This document shows positions 39,447 through 47,705 of a stretch of 64,000 bases of DNA, piece by piece (the stretch's first letter is position 1; every line of letters begins with the position of its first letter). Position numbers and translations under genes: made by a program. Below the pieces are notes generated by a model. That model was not told where the DNA came from. It saw nothing but the letters and a program-made list of their open reading frames with translations, and did no database searches. The DNA is from Nesterenkonia sandarakina (GTDB lineage: Bacteria > Actinomycetota > Actinomycetes > Actinomycetales > Micrococcaceae), in NCBI RefSeq assembly GCF_013410215.1, contig NZ_JACCFQ010000001.1, positions 2,294,001-2,358,000 of the forward strand, given 5' to 3'.

Positions 39447-39478
39447 TGTTCCAACCCTATAGATCTCCCTGGTGTGAA

Positions 39479-39505
39479 GATATGCCTCGACGAGATCGGC
39501 ATATC
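39479..39505. promoter_or_regulatory. 8-bp inverted repeat GATATGCC-N11-GGCATATC
   Basis: GATATGCC at 39479-39486 and GGCATATC at 39498-39505 are perfect complements with an 11-base spacer. The site lies upstream of the PH-like gene and just downstream of the TupA-like gene stop (both minus strand). It could be an operator for the former or a terminator of the latter; the AT-rich arms without a T tract fit an operator better. Confidence 0.4.
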
Positions 39506-39536
39506 CTCTCCGGGGTGCGGCCGGAGCTGCTATCGA

Positions 39537-40685
39537 CTATCTGCGGAGCCTTCTCTTGACTCGCCGCGTGACCTTGTACAGAGCGGAAGGGATCTGAGGT
39601 CGTCGAGCCAAAGCCCGGCGTCCTGCTGACTTATGCGCCTGGGCAAGGTACTCATTGACCGCAGCATCTCCGCCCTCTTCCAGCAGCTTCTCCTGAGCGC
39701 GCGCCAGTTGAAATCCGCCGAAACTGCCACGGGTATAGAGGAAGTCGGCGATGCGCTGATAGCGCGCGCGACTGATCCGGGGGTGTGAGGCCAGCACCTC
39801 AGCGTCGGTGGACTGCAGCAAGGTGCTCCAGTTCTGCGGTGGTTCCACGACCTCCCCCCGAAGGGTCTTCTCCGCGTCGGCGAACAAGGCATCGAAGTAG
39901 TCGAGCACCTCGTCGCTGTAGGTGACGGTCTTCTTGAACTCCGCTCCCGAGGAGAACGTGAACTCACCGAAGTAGGGTCCGTCTTCTGTGTCGTAGAGGT
40001 CCACGCGCACGAACGGCGCGTCGGTCATCTTGGCGAGTTCGATCGCCCACCGGGAGAGCATCACCGCCGAGCGCGGGACCACGGGGACGCCGGGCTGGAT
40101 GTCTGAGGGACGGAACTTATAGTCCCGCCCGGGGACGAACGGCTTCAGATCGCCATCGAGTTTCACCATCCGTGGAGGTGAGAAGTTCCGGTCGATCTGG
40201 GCGACCATCCCGATCTGGCCCTGGAACATATAGAACTTGTAGTCGAAGGGCACCGCGCCGGGCTGCATCCCGCGGAGCAGCTCTTCCACGATCCATTCGG
40301 CCTTCTTCCCGGGAAACTTGGCCGCCACCGCGTCCTGCTTCTCGCGGATCCCTTCGAGGGTCCATTCACGCTTGGCCATGTGGTCGTAGTAGCGATCATC
40401 GCCGCGGCGTTCCAGCAGCATCACACCCTTGGCCGACCAGCCATTGGCGAACTTCAGCGCGATGCGCTCACCCAGCAGCTCCGGGGTGATCTCCGCGGTG
40501 GAGCTCAGCACTGCGTACTGCTGAGGCAGTCCAATGCGTTCTCCGCCGAGGGTCTTCTCCGAGAGCAGCCGGTGCACGTAGGTCTTGTTCGACAGGTCGC
40601 GTCGATGCTGGGAGCCGCGTTTACGAAACTCGGCCGCCACGAAATTCAGGAAGGCAGATTTCGTATCGGGTGTGGCGGATGTCAT
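39537..40685 (-). CDS. TupA-like ATP-grasp protein
   Basis: 382-residue ATP-grasp enzyme related to TupA (teichuronopeptide synthesis), a family of peptide or amino-acid ligases acting on cell-surface polymers. The hallmark region is FVRVDLYDTEDGPYFGEFTFSSGAE split over metal and ATP ligands, preceded by ALKFANGWSAKGVMLL and EWIVEELLRG. The C-terminus is very basic. ATG 40685 is the only reasonable start. No glycosyltransferase or wall-polymer genes are adjacent, so the target is unknown. Confidence 0.78.
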   Translation of the reverse strand: MTSATPDTKSAFLNFVAAEFRKRGSQHRRDLSNKTYVHRLLSEKTLGGERIGLPQQYAVLSSTAEITPELLGERIALKFANGWSAKGVMLLERRGDDRYYDHMAKREWTLEGIREKQDAVAAKFPGKKAEWIVEELLRGMQPGAVPFDYKFYMFQGQIGMVAQIDRNFSPPRMVKLDGDLKPFVPGRDYKFRPSDIQPGVPVVPRSAVMLSRWAIELAKMTDAPFVRVDLYDTEDGPYFGEFTFSSGAEFKKTVTYSDEVLDYFDALFADAEKTLRGEVVEPPQNWSTLLQSTDAEVLASHPRISRARYQRIADFLYTRGSFGGFQLARAQEKLLEEGGDAAVNEYLAQAHKSAGRRALARRPQIPSALYKVTRRVKRRLRR

Positions 40686-40930
40686 GTGGGGATACCGGTT
40701 CTTCGCGCGTCGTAATGAGTCAGCTCTGCGGGCTGCTGGTCGATTTCTGCCACTTGCGTGGTGAAAGGGGCCTTGGTCTTGTCCAGGTGTGGTCGAAGCA
40801 TCAGTGCTCAGATGCCCAAAAGCCTCTGGTCTGCGTTTTTCGCAGTTTCAAAGGTATATGGCTGCGAGTGTCTGGGGCGATCTGTGACGCGCAGGTGCGG
40901 CTCCCGGGGACCCGGGCTGGCAGGCGAAGA

Positions 40931-41290
40931 TCAGCTCTCCGAGATGAACGTTCCCTGATGAAACCTCAACACCAGGTCCGGGACCTCCCAGAGGGATGTG
41001 TGGCGGCTGTCGTCTGCGGAGCCGTGGATCCGGTAGTTCACCAGGACGAGCTCGGGGCTGAGTCGGTTGAACAACCACTCTGAGGTCTGCGGGTCCTCCC
41101 GCGGGGCCTCCCGACGCAGACTTTCGGCCAACTCCGCAGCGGTCCAGCGCCTGCCCCAGCGGCCGATCTCCGCGAAATCGGTCGAAAGCAGCCTGGAGAG
41201 CTCGTCGTCGTCCTGTCTCACGGCCGATGACAACAGAGCCAGCTCTGCGGCCTTGACCGGGGCGAATGCCTGCGAATCCGGTTCCCACAT
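40931..41290 (-). CDS. DUF4440/NTF2-like protein
   Basis: 119-residue protein with an NTF2-like fold (DUF4440). AAELALLSSAVRQDDDELSRLLSTDFAEIGRWGRRW and the later ELVLVNYRI, then HTSLWEV fit this small family of hydrolase/isomerase-like or ligand-binding proteins. Function is not known. The gene is isolated: 245 bases without a gene separate it from the TupA-like gene. Confidence 0.7.
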   Translation of the reverse strand: MWEPDSQAFAPVKAAELALLSSAVRQDDDELSRLLSTDFAEIGRWGRRWTAAELAESLRREAPREDPQTSEWLFNRLSPELVLVNYRIHGSADDSRHTSLWEVPDLVLRFHQGTFISES

Positions 41291-41766
41291 AGGGTCACCG
41301 TAACCTGCGCCCAGGCTACGCTCATCCGCGTCACCTTCGCTGTGGGTGGGATCTGTGCGAAAAGGTCTCAGCCAGGCTGGACGCCCGCCGGCTCACCTGG
41401 GTCGGGCTCACTGCAGAGGGCAACAAGGCGCTGGACGCCCATCTGGCTGCTCTCACCGAGATCGCCGAAGGTGCCCCCGGCGTCGTCGGCGAATAGACGC
41501 CCCCGATCTCGACGGGCCGGCTGTTCAGGCTGCCCCGGCTCTTCCGCACACCCCTGCCCGGCTCTGTCGCACCTCTGTGCCAAGTCCCATGGCTATGGAC
41601 GGAAATACGGATGGGACATGGCAAAGCGGTGCGACGAACGGGCCCCCGTCGCCGCCGTGAGGGGCTTGTCCGAGGCTGGTTGACCTCCGATGCCTGTGAC
41701 GGTACTTCCTCCTCAGATGGAGGACGCTCCTTGTGGGACCCGTGGGCTCCGCGCAGAATGGGGCAG
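41291..41766. other. 476-base stretch without an intact gene
   Basis: Apart from the regulator remnant at 41362-41496 no coding sequence is recognised. The stretch 41497-41757 has no clear hairpin or operator and is presumably the promoter region of the small membrane protein at 41767. Confidence 0.5.
41362..41496 (+). pseudogene. Remnant of a winged-helix regulator (C-terminal part only)
   Basis: A frame ending with TAG at 41494-41496 encodes RRLTWVGLTAEGNKALDAH and a following LAALTEIA, resembling the C-terminal third of the winged-helix regulator at 24937-25242 (QITWLRLTRTGRSAFAAHVQ). The DNA-binding helices are missing and a stop occurs upstream at 41290-41292 in the same frame, so this looks like a decayed paralogue rather than an active gene. 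The exact left border cannot be fixed. Confidence 0.5.
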
Positions 41767-41982
41767 ATGAGTGAAAAGACTCCGGCACAGATCGTCATCG
41801 TCGCTGTCATCTTCGGGCTGGCGCTTACGGCTTCGGCCCTGATGTTGCTGATCCCGCAGCTCTTCGACGCCCCATCGTCGGCGCAGATCTGGGCGGCCGT
41901 CATCCTGGGGACTCTGACCGCCGGATTCGCTGGCTGCGCTCTCGCCCTGAGGCGCGCAAACCCCGGCTCCGCTCGGCGTTGA
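41767..41982 (+). CDS. Small two-helix membrane protein
   Basis: 71-residue protein with two hydrophobic segments (AQIVIVAVIFGLALTASAL and IWAAVILGTLTAGFAGCAL) and a basic tail. ATG 41767 is used, with ATG 41758 as an alternative; a GGGG lies just upstream. No family is recognised. It precedes the SRAP gene by 73 bases on the same strand. Confidence 0.6.
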   Translation: MSEKTPAQIVIVAVIFGLALTASALMLLIPQLFDAPSSAQIWAAVILGTLTAGFAGCALALRRANPGSARR

Positions 41983-42055
41983 GACGGCGAGCCTAAGCCA
42001 CCCGAGGGGATCCACGACGATTGCCCTGTGACCCGGCATCTGCCAAGCTCACATC

Positions 42056-42832
42056 ATGTGTGGACGCTACGTCATGGCCAAGGACACCGGGGATCTGGCC
42101 GATGATCTGAACCGGGCGCGCCTTGGCCCCGTCCAGCCCCCGGCCTTCGAGCTGGCACCCAACTGGAACATCGCCCCGACCTCCACGGTGCCGATCCTGG
42201 TGGAACGCTATGACGACGCCGGGGAGCTGCTGCGCGAACTCCACCCCGCCCGCTGGGGCCTGCTGCCGATCTGGGCCAAGGACATGACCTTCAGCTCCCG
42301 GACCTTCAACGCCCGCTCCGAGACGGTGGCCTCTAAACCGAGCTTCCGGTCGGCGGCCAAGGCGCGGCGCTGTGCGGTCCCCGCTGAGGCCTACTACGAG
42401 TGGAAGGCTGGCGGAGCAAAGAAGCGCCCGCACGCCATCCACGCCGCCGACGGGTCCCCGTTGATCTTCGCCGGACTCTACGAATGGTGGAAGGACAAGG
42501 ACGCCGAGGCCCGTGGCGAGCCCGAGCCCTGGATCCTCTCCTGCACCATCCTCACCGGACCCTCGCCGGAGGTCTCCGAGGACGGGGTGCTCAGCGAGCT
42601 CGGCGCGCTGCATGACCGTATCCCGCTGGCGATGACCAAGGATTTCGCGGCCGACTGGATCCACCCGGGAGAGAGAAGCCTTCAGGAGCTTGAAGTCCTG
42701 TTGGAGCGGCTGCGAGGCGAAGTCCCGTCGGTCGCCGCAGGTTGGGAGGTCTATGAGGTGGACCCGGCAGTCGGCAACGTGCGCAACAACGGACCCCAGC
42801 TCCTGGATCCCGCGCCCACCCTCTGGGAATGA
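42056..42832 (+). CDS. SRAP domain protein (YedK/HMCES type abasic-site shield)
   Basis: 258-residue protein that crosslinks to abasic sites in single-stranded DNA. The catalytic Cys2 follows the initiator Met (MCGRYVM). Asn85 in NARSE, Glu111 in PAEAYYEWK and His186 in LHDRIPLAM complete the active site. All key residues are present. Together with the dnaE2, ogt and ada-alkA genes 5-10 kb upstream it adds to the DNA-damage functions of this part of the window. No SOS box was seen in the short leader. Confidence 0.93.
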   Translation: MCGRYVMAKDTGDLADDLNRARLGPVQPPAFELAPNWNIAPTSTVPILVERYDDAGELLRELHPARWGLLPIWAKDMTFSSRTFNARSETVASKPSFRSAAKARRCAVPAEAYYEWKAGGAKKRPHAIHAADGSPLIFAGLYEWWKDKDAEARGEPEPWILSCTILTGPSPEVSEDGVLSELGALHDRIPLAMTKDFAADWIHPGERSLQELEVLLERLRGEVPSVAAGWEVYEVDPAVGNVRNNGPQLLDPAPTLWE

Positions 42833-42904
42833 CCCTTAGCCTTCCGTCCGCGCAGTGGTGGAGCATCGCGCCTGCGCCGGACCCCACCTCCCGTGGAGCC
42901 GACC

Positions 42905-43456
42905 ATGACCATGCAGGATCCATCCGATCTCACCGAGGAGCCGGGGACCGCGGACCAGCTCAACCACCCCGAAGGTATCGCCGAGGGCTTTGCCCGGGCC
43001 TGGAACAACGCCGACGCCGAGGCCCTGGCGGCGCTGTTCGTCGAGGACGCGGACTTCGTGAACGTGGTGGGTCTCTGGTGGAACAGCCGGATCCGGATCC
43101 GCGCCGCGCATGACTACGGGTTCCGTCGGATCTTCGGCGGCTCGCAGATGCAGCTCGAGCAGATCCGGGTCCGCGAGCTGGGGGAGAGCGTCGCCGTCGT
43201 CCACGCGCTGTGGACGCTCACCGGCCAGACCCCGGCCCCCGGGGAAGATGGCGAGACCAGCGCCGGCGCCAGACAGGGAGTCCTGAGCTTCACCGTACAG
43301 CGGCAGCGGAAAGCAGCAGAGAACGACGACGGCGGCTGGCTCGCCGTCAGCGCGCAGAACACGGATCGGGTGCCCGGTGCCGAGACCCTCAGCGCCGACG
43401 GTGAGTCTCTGCAGCCGGCGGCCTACCAGGACCTCAGTGGGAGCGCTCCCCACTGA
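42905..43456 (+). CDS. SgcJ/EcaC-type NTF2-like protein
   Basis: 183-residue protein with an NTF2-like fold of the SgcJ/EcaC family. Residues around 20-90 (EGIAEGFARAWNNADAEALA, LFVEDADFVNVVGLWW and IRAAHDYGFRRIF) are typical. No catalytic function is established for most members. ATG 42905 has GGAG 6 bases upstream; GTG 42893 is an alternative. Its 3' end overlaps the converging channel gene by 23 bases. Confidence 0.82.
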   Translation: MTMQDPSDLTEEPGTADQLNHPEGIAEGFARAWNNADAEALAALFVEDADFVNVVGLWWNSRIRIRAAHDYGFRRIFGGSQMQLEQIRVRELGESVAVVHALWTLTGQTPAPGEDGETSAGARQGVLSFTVQRQRKAAENDDGGWLAVSAQNTDRVPGAETLSADGESLQPAAYQDLSGSAPH

Positions 43457-44240
43457 CCCGGACCGGCTCTGGCCCGCCGGAATGGTCCGAAGTCTGCACC
43501 GGCTCGGGCTGATGGTCCTCTGAGGTGCTGTCCTCCGAGGTGCTGTCCTTCGAGGTGCTGGCCACCGGGTCCGCGCCGCGCAGGAAGAACGCGCCCACGG
43601 ACCCGGCGAGTGTGGCGAAGACGCCCACGGAGTACACCGCCAACACCAGCTGCACGCCCTTTGAGAACGGGTCCTCCGTGGTGATGCCGGTTCCGGTGAC
43701 CGTGGCCAGGGCCGCCTCGTAGAGTGCGGTGGAGTAGTCGGTGTGAGCCTCGAAGGCGTAGAGCAGCTGACTGGCCGCCAGGATCACCACGAGAGTCACT
43801 GCGGCGAGCCACCCGATGCGACTGGAGAGCAGCCTCCCGGCGGAGCGCGAGCCGCGCACCCCTGCGGAGAGGATCCCGCCCACTCGGGCGACCCGCGCCA
43901 CGCGCAGCACCCGCACCGCCTGCAGAGCCCGGACAAACCGCAGGAAGGGCACCAGCAGGAAGATCACCTGCCACCAGTTGCGCCGCCAGAAAGCCCTCTG
44001 GAAGCCGGCGATATACGCGCGGAGCAGGAACTCGGCCACGAAGACGCTCCAGAACACCCAGCCAGCAATGCTCAGCGCGCGGCTCCAACCCGGTTCGGTG
44101 ACCAGCATCTGACCGAGGAAGACGAACAGGAAGGCCACGCCGAGCAGGCCCATGGGACGGTCGAGCCGGGCGGCCAGACGTTCCGCCGCCGCTTCCTGTT
44201 CGGCCTCCAGCGCGGGTGCGTGCGTGGATTCGGTGCTCAC
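43434..44240 (-). CDS. Voltage-gated-channel-like ion channel with a non-canonical filter
   Basis: 268-residue membrane protein with a six-helix voltage-gated channel layout. S4 carries a run of arginines (Arg101, 104, 110, 113, 116, 119; RVLRVARVARVGG). The pore loop reads ALYEAALATVTGTGITTED (filter around 180-188), which lacks the GYGD or GFGD of potassium channels. Ion selectivity is therefore unknown. The C-terminal tail contains a Ser/Thr/Glu/Asp repeat (STSEDSTSEDHQP) encoded by 15-bp tandem repeats. The gene converges on the NTF2-like gene with a 23-base overlap. Confidence 0.75.
   Translation of the reverse strand: MSTESTHAPALEAEQEAAAERLAARLDRPMGLLGVAFLFVFLGQMLVTEPGWSRALSIAGWVFWSVFVAEFLLRAYIAGFQRAFWRRNWWQVIFLLVPFLRFVRALQAVRVLRVARVARVGGILSAGVRGSRSAGRLLSSRIGWLAAVTLVVILAASQLLYAFEAHTDYSTALYEAALATVTGTGITTEDPFSKGVQLVLAVYSVGVFATLAGSVGAFFLRGADPVASTSKDSTSEDSTSEDHQPEPVQTSDHSGGPEPVRVSGERSH
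43522..43560. repeat. 15-bp tandem repeat in the channel-gene tail
   Basis: The + strand shows three head-to-tail copies starting GAGGTGCTG (about 15 bp each, the last diverging) across 43522-43560. They encode the repeated acidic STSED-like segment of the channel C-terminus. A repeat of this type can change copy number by slippage. Confidence 0.6.
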
Positions 44241-44363
44241 GCTCTGTCGACCTCCGAGGCTGAGATGGGGGGGAGTCCTTGGGCCACTCTACGAGGGCCC
44301 AGGGGCGCCACGCTTGTTGTGCGGAAGATTGACGGGAGCACCCCTGGAGGGTGGAATGATCCG

Positions 44364-44672
44364 ATGGAGCTCATCGCGATCGTTCTGTGGGTTGTGGCAG
44401 CAGTGCTGTTCACCGCGTCCTTCGACATGCTCCGGAGTGTGAATCCCGACTCGCGGCTGCCGTTCTTCTTCGGAAAGCCGCCGAACAACCCTCCGCAGGT
44501 CGCGATGGTGCGGCTGCTGGCGTTCATCTTGTTCCTGGTCAGCGCATGGATCTTCAGCGACGCGTACGGCCGCGCCATGGGTCCGCTTGTGATCGTGATC
44601 GGGGCGCTGCCCGGGTGTCTGCGGAACTACCTGCACAACCGTCGGATCGCCGCCGCAGAAGGAACCTCATGA
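44364..44672 (+). CDS. Small membrane protein coupled to map
   Basis: 102-residue protein with membrane segments at the N-terminus (ELIAIVLWVVAAVLFTASF) and in the centre (LLAFILFLVSAWIF, then PLVIVIGALPG). No known family is recognised. ATG 44364; a GGAGG lies 13 bases upstream. The stop overlaps the start of the methionine aminopeptidase gene (ATGA), so the two are co-translated. The longer frame reaching back to 43743 is a shadow of the channel gene. Confidence 0.6.
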   Translation: MELIAIVLWVVAAVLFTASFDMLRSVNPDSRLPFFFGKPPNNPPQVAMVRLLAFILFLVSAWIFSDAYGRAMGPLVIVIGALPGCLRNYLHNRRIAAAEGTS

Positions 44673-45454
44673 TCGAGATCCTCAGCGCTGCGTCACTGGC
44701 CCGGGCCCGCGTCACCGGAGCCTTGGTCGCGGACATCCTGCAGTCCATGAAGCGTCGCGCCACTGTGGGCACCAACCTGCTGGAGATCGATGCCTGGACC
44801 AGGGAGATGATCTTCGAGGCTCGGGCCGCCTCCTGCTACGTCGCCTATGAGCCATCCTTCGGGCGGGGTCCGTTCGGTCACTACATCTGCACCTCGGTGA
44901 ACGACGCCGTCCTGCATGGCAAGCCCCACGACTACACCTTGGCCGACGGCGACCTGCTCACCCTTGACCTCGCCGTGTCCCTGGACGGGGTCGTCGCGGA
45001 CTCAGCGATCAGCTTCCTCATCGGGGACACCGCGCACCCCGAGAGCCTGGCGATGATCCAGACCACCGAGCGGGCGCTGGCGGCGGGGATCGCTGCGGCA
45101 GGCCCAGGTGCCCGCATCGGGGACCTCTCCCACGCGATCGGCTCGGTGCTCAGCGAAGCCGGGTATCCGATCAACACCCAGTTCGGCGGTCACGGGGTGG
45201 GCTCGACCATGCACCAGGACCCGCACATCGTGAACACCGGCCGCGCCGGCCGCGGGTACAAGCTCCAGCCGGGTCTGCTGCTCGCGCTGGAACCGTGGAT
45301 CATGGCAGACACCGATGAGCTGCGCACCGACCCCGATGGATGGACGCTGCGCAGCGCCACCGGAGCCCGAACCGCGCACAGCGAGCACACCATCGCCATC
45401 ACCGAGGACGGGGCCGAGATCCTCACCGTCCCGACTCCCGGGACCGCCGCTTAG
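44669..45454 (+). CDS. map: Type I methionine aminopeptidase, first copy
   Basis: 261-residue enzyme that removes the initiator methionine. The metal ligands are all present: Asp100 (LLTLDLAV), Asp111 (VVADSAISF), His175 (GGHGVGST), Glu208 (LALEPWIM) and Glu239 (HSEHTIAI). His84 in AVLHG is the substrate-side residue. ATG 44669 overlaps the upstream stop. A second map gene (57533-58435) has an N-terminal extension and the house-keeping location; this copy has slightly diverged around VCTSVNDAV. The tail overlaps the converging methyltransferase by 4 bases. Confidence 0.92.
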   Translation: MIEILSAASLARARVTGALVADILQSMKRRATVGTNLLEIDAWTREMIFEARAASCYVAYEPSFGRGPFGHYICTSVNDAVLHGKPHDYTLADGDLLTLDLAVSLDGVVADSAISFLIGDTAHPESLAMIQTTERALAAGIAAAGPGARIGDLSHAIGSVLSEAGYPINTQFGGHGVGSTMHQDPHIVNTGRAGRGYKLQPGLLLALEPWIMADTDELRTDPDGWTLRSATGARTAHSEHTIAITEDGAEILTVPTPGTAA

Positions 45455-46077
45455 CGCAACCTCTGAGCCAGGATGACCAGATCCTCCAGGGTGGCAGCTT
45501 CGCCGTGCGGGCCCGCCGCCGACCGGGTCCGCAGCTGACCGACCGGCACGTCCCACGCCTCCCGGGGAGCCAGGGCGGCCAGGTCGCCGTCGAGGGTGGG
45601 CATCTCCTCGGGTCCGTGCTGATGCGCGGACCAGGGCGGCGGGGCCGCGTGGGAGATCACCAGCAGGTGCCCGCCCACTGCGACCCTCGCTGCCGCTGCC
45701 CGCAGTATCCGTTCCCGATCCAACGCCACGGGGGACTGCAGGAAGGAGGCGGTGATCAGGTCGAAGGGGCCCTCGGGCATTCCATCCGGGAGCTCCGCGG
45801 TGCGGAACTCAGCGCTGCCCTCCGTGAGATCCTGGGTCTGCGCGGCTGCCCGGGCTCGGGCCACGGCCGTGTCCGAGATGTCTACTCCCATCGCGTGCCA
45901 GCCCCGAGCGGCCAGCCAGAGGACATCGCCGCCCTCCCCGCAGCCGAGGTCCAGCGCCCGTCCAGCAGGAAGGTCCGCGACCAGTGAACTCAGCGTCGGA
46001 TTGACCCGACCGGACCAGACGCGGTCGGCGTCGGCGTAACGGGTTTCCCAGAAGTCTCTTGGGTTCTGATCACTCAC
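45451..46077 (-). CDS. Class I SAM-dependent methyltransferase
   Basis: 208-residue methyltransferase. Motif I is ALDLGCGEGGDVLWLAARG, then MGVDISDTAVARARA (motif II) and FDLITASFLQSPV (motif IV). The N-terminal FWETRYADADRVWSG resembles the TehB/thiopurine-type small methyltransferases. The substrate is unknown. GTG 46077 has AGAAAGG close upstream; a frame to 46131 is open and GAGAACC-like repeats lie there. It converges with the first map gene, overlapping by 4 bases. Confidence 0.83.
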   Translation of the reverse strand: MSDQNPRDFWETRYADADRVWSGRVNPTLSSLVADLPAGRALDLGCGEGGDVLWLAARGWHAMGVDISDTAVARARAAAQTQDLTEGSAEFRTAELPDGMPEGPFDLITASFLQSPVALDRERILRAAAARVAVGGHLLVISHAAPPPWSAHQHGPEEMPTLDGDLAALAPREAWDVPVGQLRTRSAAGPHGEAATLEDLVILAQRLR

Positions 46078-46316
46078 AGTGGCACCTTTCTCTGGCCGGT
46101 ATGAGGGTCTCTCATCGAGCGGTTCTCTCATCCGGTGGATGGTTCTCTCGCGTCTAGTCTTCCGCAGAACCCGACCGAGCTCACCTTCTGGGCTAACTGC
46201 TGCATAGCCGGGCGTGTCGCCCCCGGGGCGGGCGGGCAGGGCAGCTCATCGCTGCGGGGAGCCCGCCATGTCATGCTGGGAGTGACGCCGATTGCCGCGA
46301 TCCGAGGGAGCACTCC

Positions 46317-46736
46317 ATGAGCTACACGCACAGCATCACCGTCCCGATGTCCTACGAGCACGCAGTGGAGGCGACCCGGGCGGCGCTCGCCGAGCAGGGC
46401 TTCGGGATCTTGACGGAGATCGATGTCAAAGCCACCTTCACCAAGAAGCTCGGTGCTGAGTCCGGCGAGGCCGTGGGGGACTACATCATCCTTGGCGCCT
46501 GCAACCCGACCTTGGCCAGCAGGGCGCTGGCAGCTGAGCCCGAGCTCGGGGCGCTGCTGCCGTGCAACGTGGTGGTCCGGCGCGGAGCCGACGCGCAGAC
46601 CAGCGTGGTCGACGCGATCGACCCGCAGACCATGGTCCAGCTCAGCGGTGCGCCCGCGGTTCGGGAGGTCGCCGAGGACGCCGAGCGGCGACTGCAGGCG
46701 GCGCTGGCAGCGCTGGGCGAGACCCCTGCGGGGTGA
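46317..46736 (+). CDS. DUF302 family protein
   Basis: 139-residue cytoplasmic protein of the DUF302 family, whose fold is known but function is not. The conserved start (YTHSITVPMSYEHAVEATRA, LAEQGFGILTEIDVKATF), the central YIILGACNPTLA and LLPCNVVVRR match the family well. ATG 46317 follows GGGAGC. The stop overlaps a 22-codon frame made of 15-bp repeats. Confidence 0.88.
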   Translation: MSYTHSITVPMSYEHAVEATRAALAEQGFGILTEIDVKATFTKKLGAESGEAVGDYIILGACNPTLASRALAAEPELGALLPCNVVVRRGADAQTSVVDAIDPQTMVQLSGAPAVREVAEDAERRLQAALAALGETPAG

Positions 46737-46746
46737 GTGAAGCACT

Positions 46747-46791
46747 GGTGACTGCGGCACTGTTGACTGCAGCACTGCTGAGTACGGCCCT
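46747..46791 (+). repeat. Three imperfect 15-bp tandem repeats after DUF302
   Basis: Units of the form GTGACTGCGGCACTG, TTGACTGCAGCACTG, CTGAGTACGGCCCTG lie head to tail just after the DUF302 stop. In the frame of a GTG at 46733 they would encode a 22-residue peptide ending at 46801 with a repeated VTAAL/LTAAL/LSTAL pattern. Expression is unproven. Confidence 0.5.
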
Positions 46792-46849
46792 GCCGCACTG
46801 AGCGGATCCTGCTGCGCCGCGAGTGATCGCGGTCCGCGGGAACGCATAG

Positions 46850-47674
46850 TCACCCCCGGCTGAGCACCGGCCGCGGCGCAGCGCGGGGACGCGTCGCGGA
46901 GTACCAGCCGGCAAAGAGCAGCACCAGCACGGCGAGGTCAACGGCGTCCCCGCCGTAGTACATCAGCTGGGCGCCGGCCTGCCCGTCACCGGTTTCCACC
47001 CCCTGCGGCGGGTGCGCGTAGAGCCACTTGGCCAGGGCCGAATGCGCCGCGATGAAGAGGATCAGCACTGCTGATCGCATCGGCATCGAGGCCCGGTGCG
47101 GGTCAGGGTCCACCCCGACCACTGAAGCGGTGAAGAGGTATCCCGCAGCGAAGATGTGCAGATGGACCACGGCGTAGGCCAGCGGGGAGACGTGCATGAC
47201 CTGGTAGAGGTCCGTGGTGTAGAGCAGCCAGAGCCCACCCGCGTTCAGTGCGCCGGCGGTGATCGGATGGCTGACCACCCGGACCCCAGGGCTGCGCAGA
47301 ACCCGGGTCAGCACCCGAGCGGCGTGGACCGGCAGAGCGCGCAGCGCCAACGTGACCGGTGCGCTGCGGACCAGCAGCACAGGTGCGACCATGCCCAGGA
47401 ACAGATGTCCGAGCATATGCGCGGTGAAGCTGCTGTGCGCCGCGGCTGGTATCGGCCCGAGCAGCCCGGCGGCGGCGCAGATCAGCCCGAGGTAGAAGAG
47501 GAGGCTGCGGTGCCGCGGCCAAGGGCTCCGAGAACGCGCGGCCCACAGCCCGGCCGCGTGAGCGAGCGCAGCGACCAGAAGAAGCAGGACCACGACGACG
47601 TCGAGCCCTGCCCAGATCAGCGGGTCCGCCGCCTGCGGTCCAAGACCCTCCAGGGGTTCTCCGTGATGATCCAT
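46850..47674 (-). CDS. ctaG: CtaG-type cytochrome c oxidase assembly protein
   Basis: 274-residue polytopic membrane protein of the caa3-type CtaG family (the DUF1404-like type, distinct from Cox11), required for assembly of the terminal oxidase. Family features are HSSFTAHMLGHLFLGMVAPVLLVRSAP, with conserved histidines, and HVSPLAYAVVHLHIFAAGYLF. About seven membrane segments are visible. It is followed on the same strand by nothing close; upstream, 31 bases away, is the DUF2243 gene, a frequent partner. Confidence 0.88.
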   Translation of the reverse strand: MDHHGEPLEGLGPQAADPLIWAGLDVVVVLLLLVAALAHAAGLWAARSRSPWPRHRSLLFYLGLICAAAGLLGPIPAAAHSSFTAHMLGHLFLGMVAPVLLVRSAPVTLALRALPVHAARVLTRVLRSPGVRVVSHPITAGALNAGGLWLLYTTDLYQVMHVSPLAYAVVHLHIFAAGYLFTASVVGVDPDPHRASMPMRSAVLILFIAAHSALAKWLYAHPPQGVETGDGQAGAQLMYYGGDAVDLAVLVLLFAGWYSATRPRAAPRPVLSRG

Positions 47675-47705
47675 CAGCCGGTTGGAGGCAGCGCGGGTGT
47701 GGGGC

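Noticed and set aside
31720-40775. A shared 14-bp string AAGGGGCCTTGGTC at about 31723 and 40760
   Set aside because: A match of this length between two places is expected by chance in 64 kb and the contexts differ.
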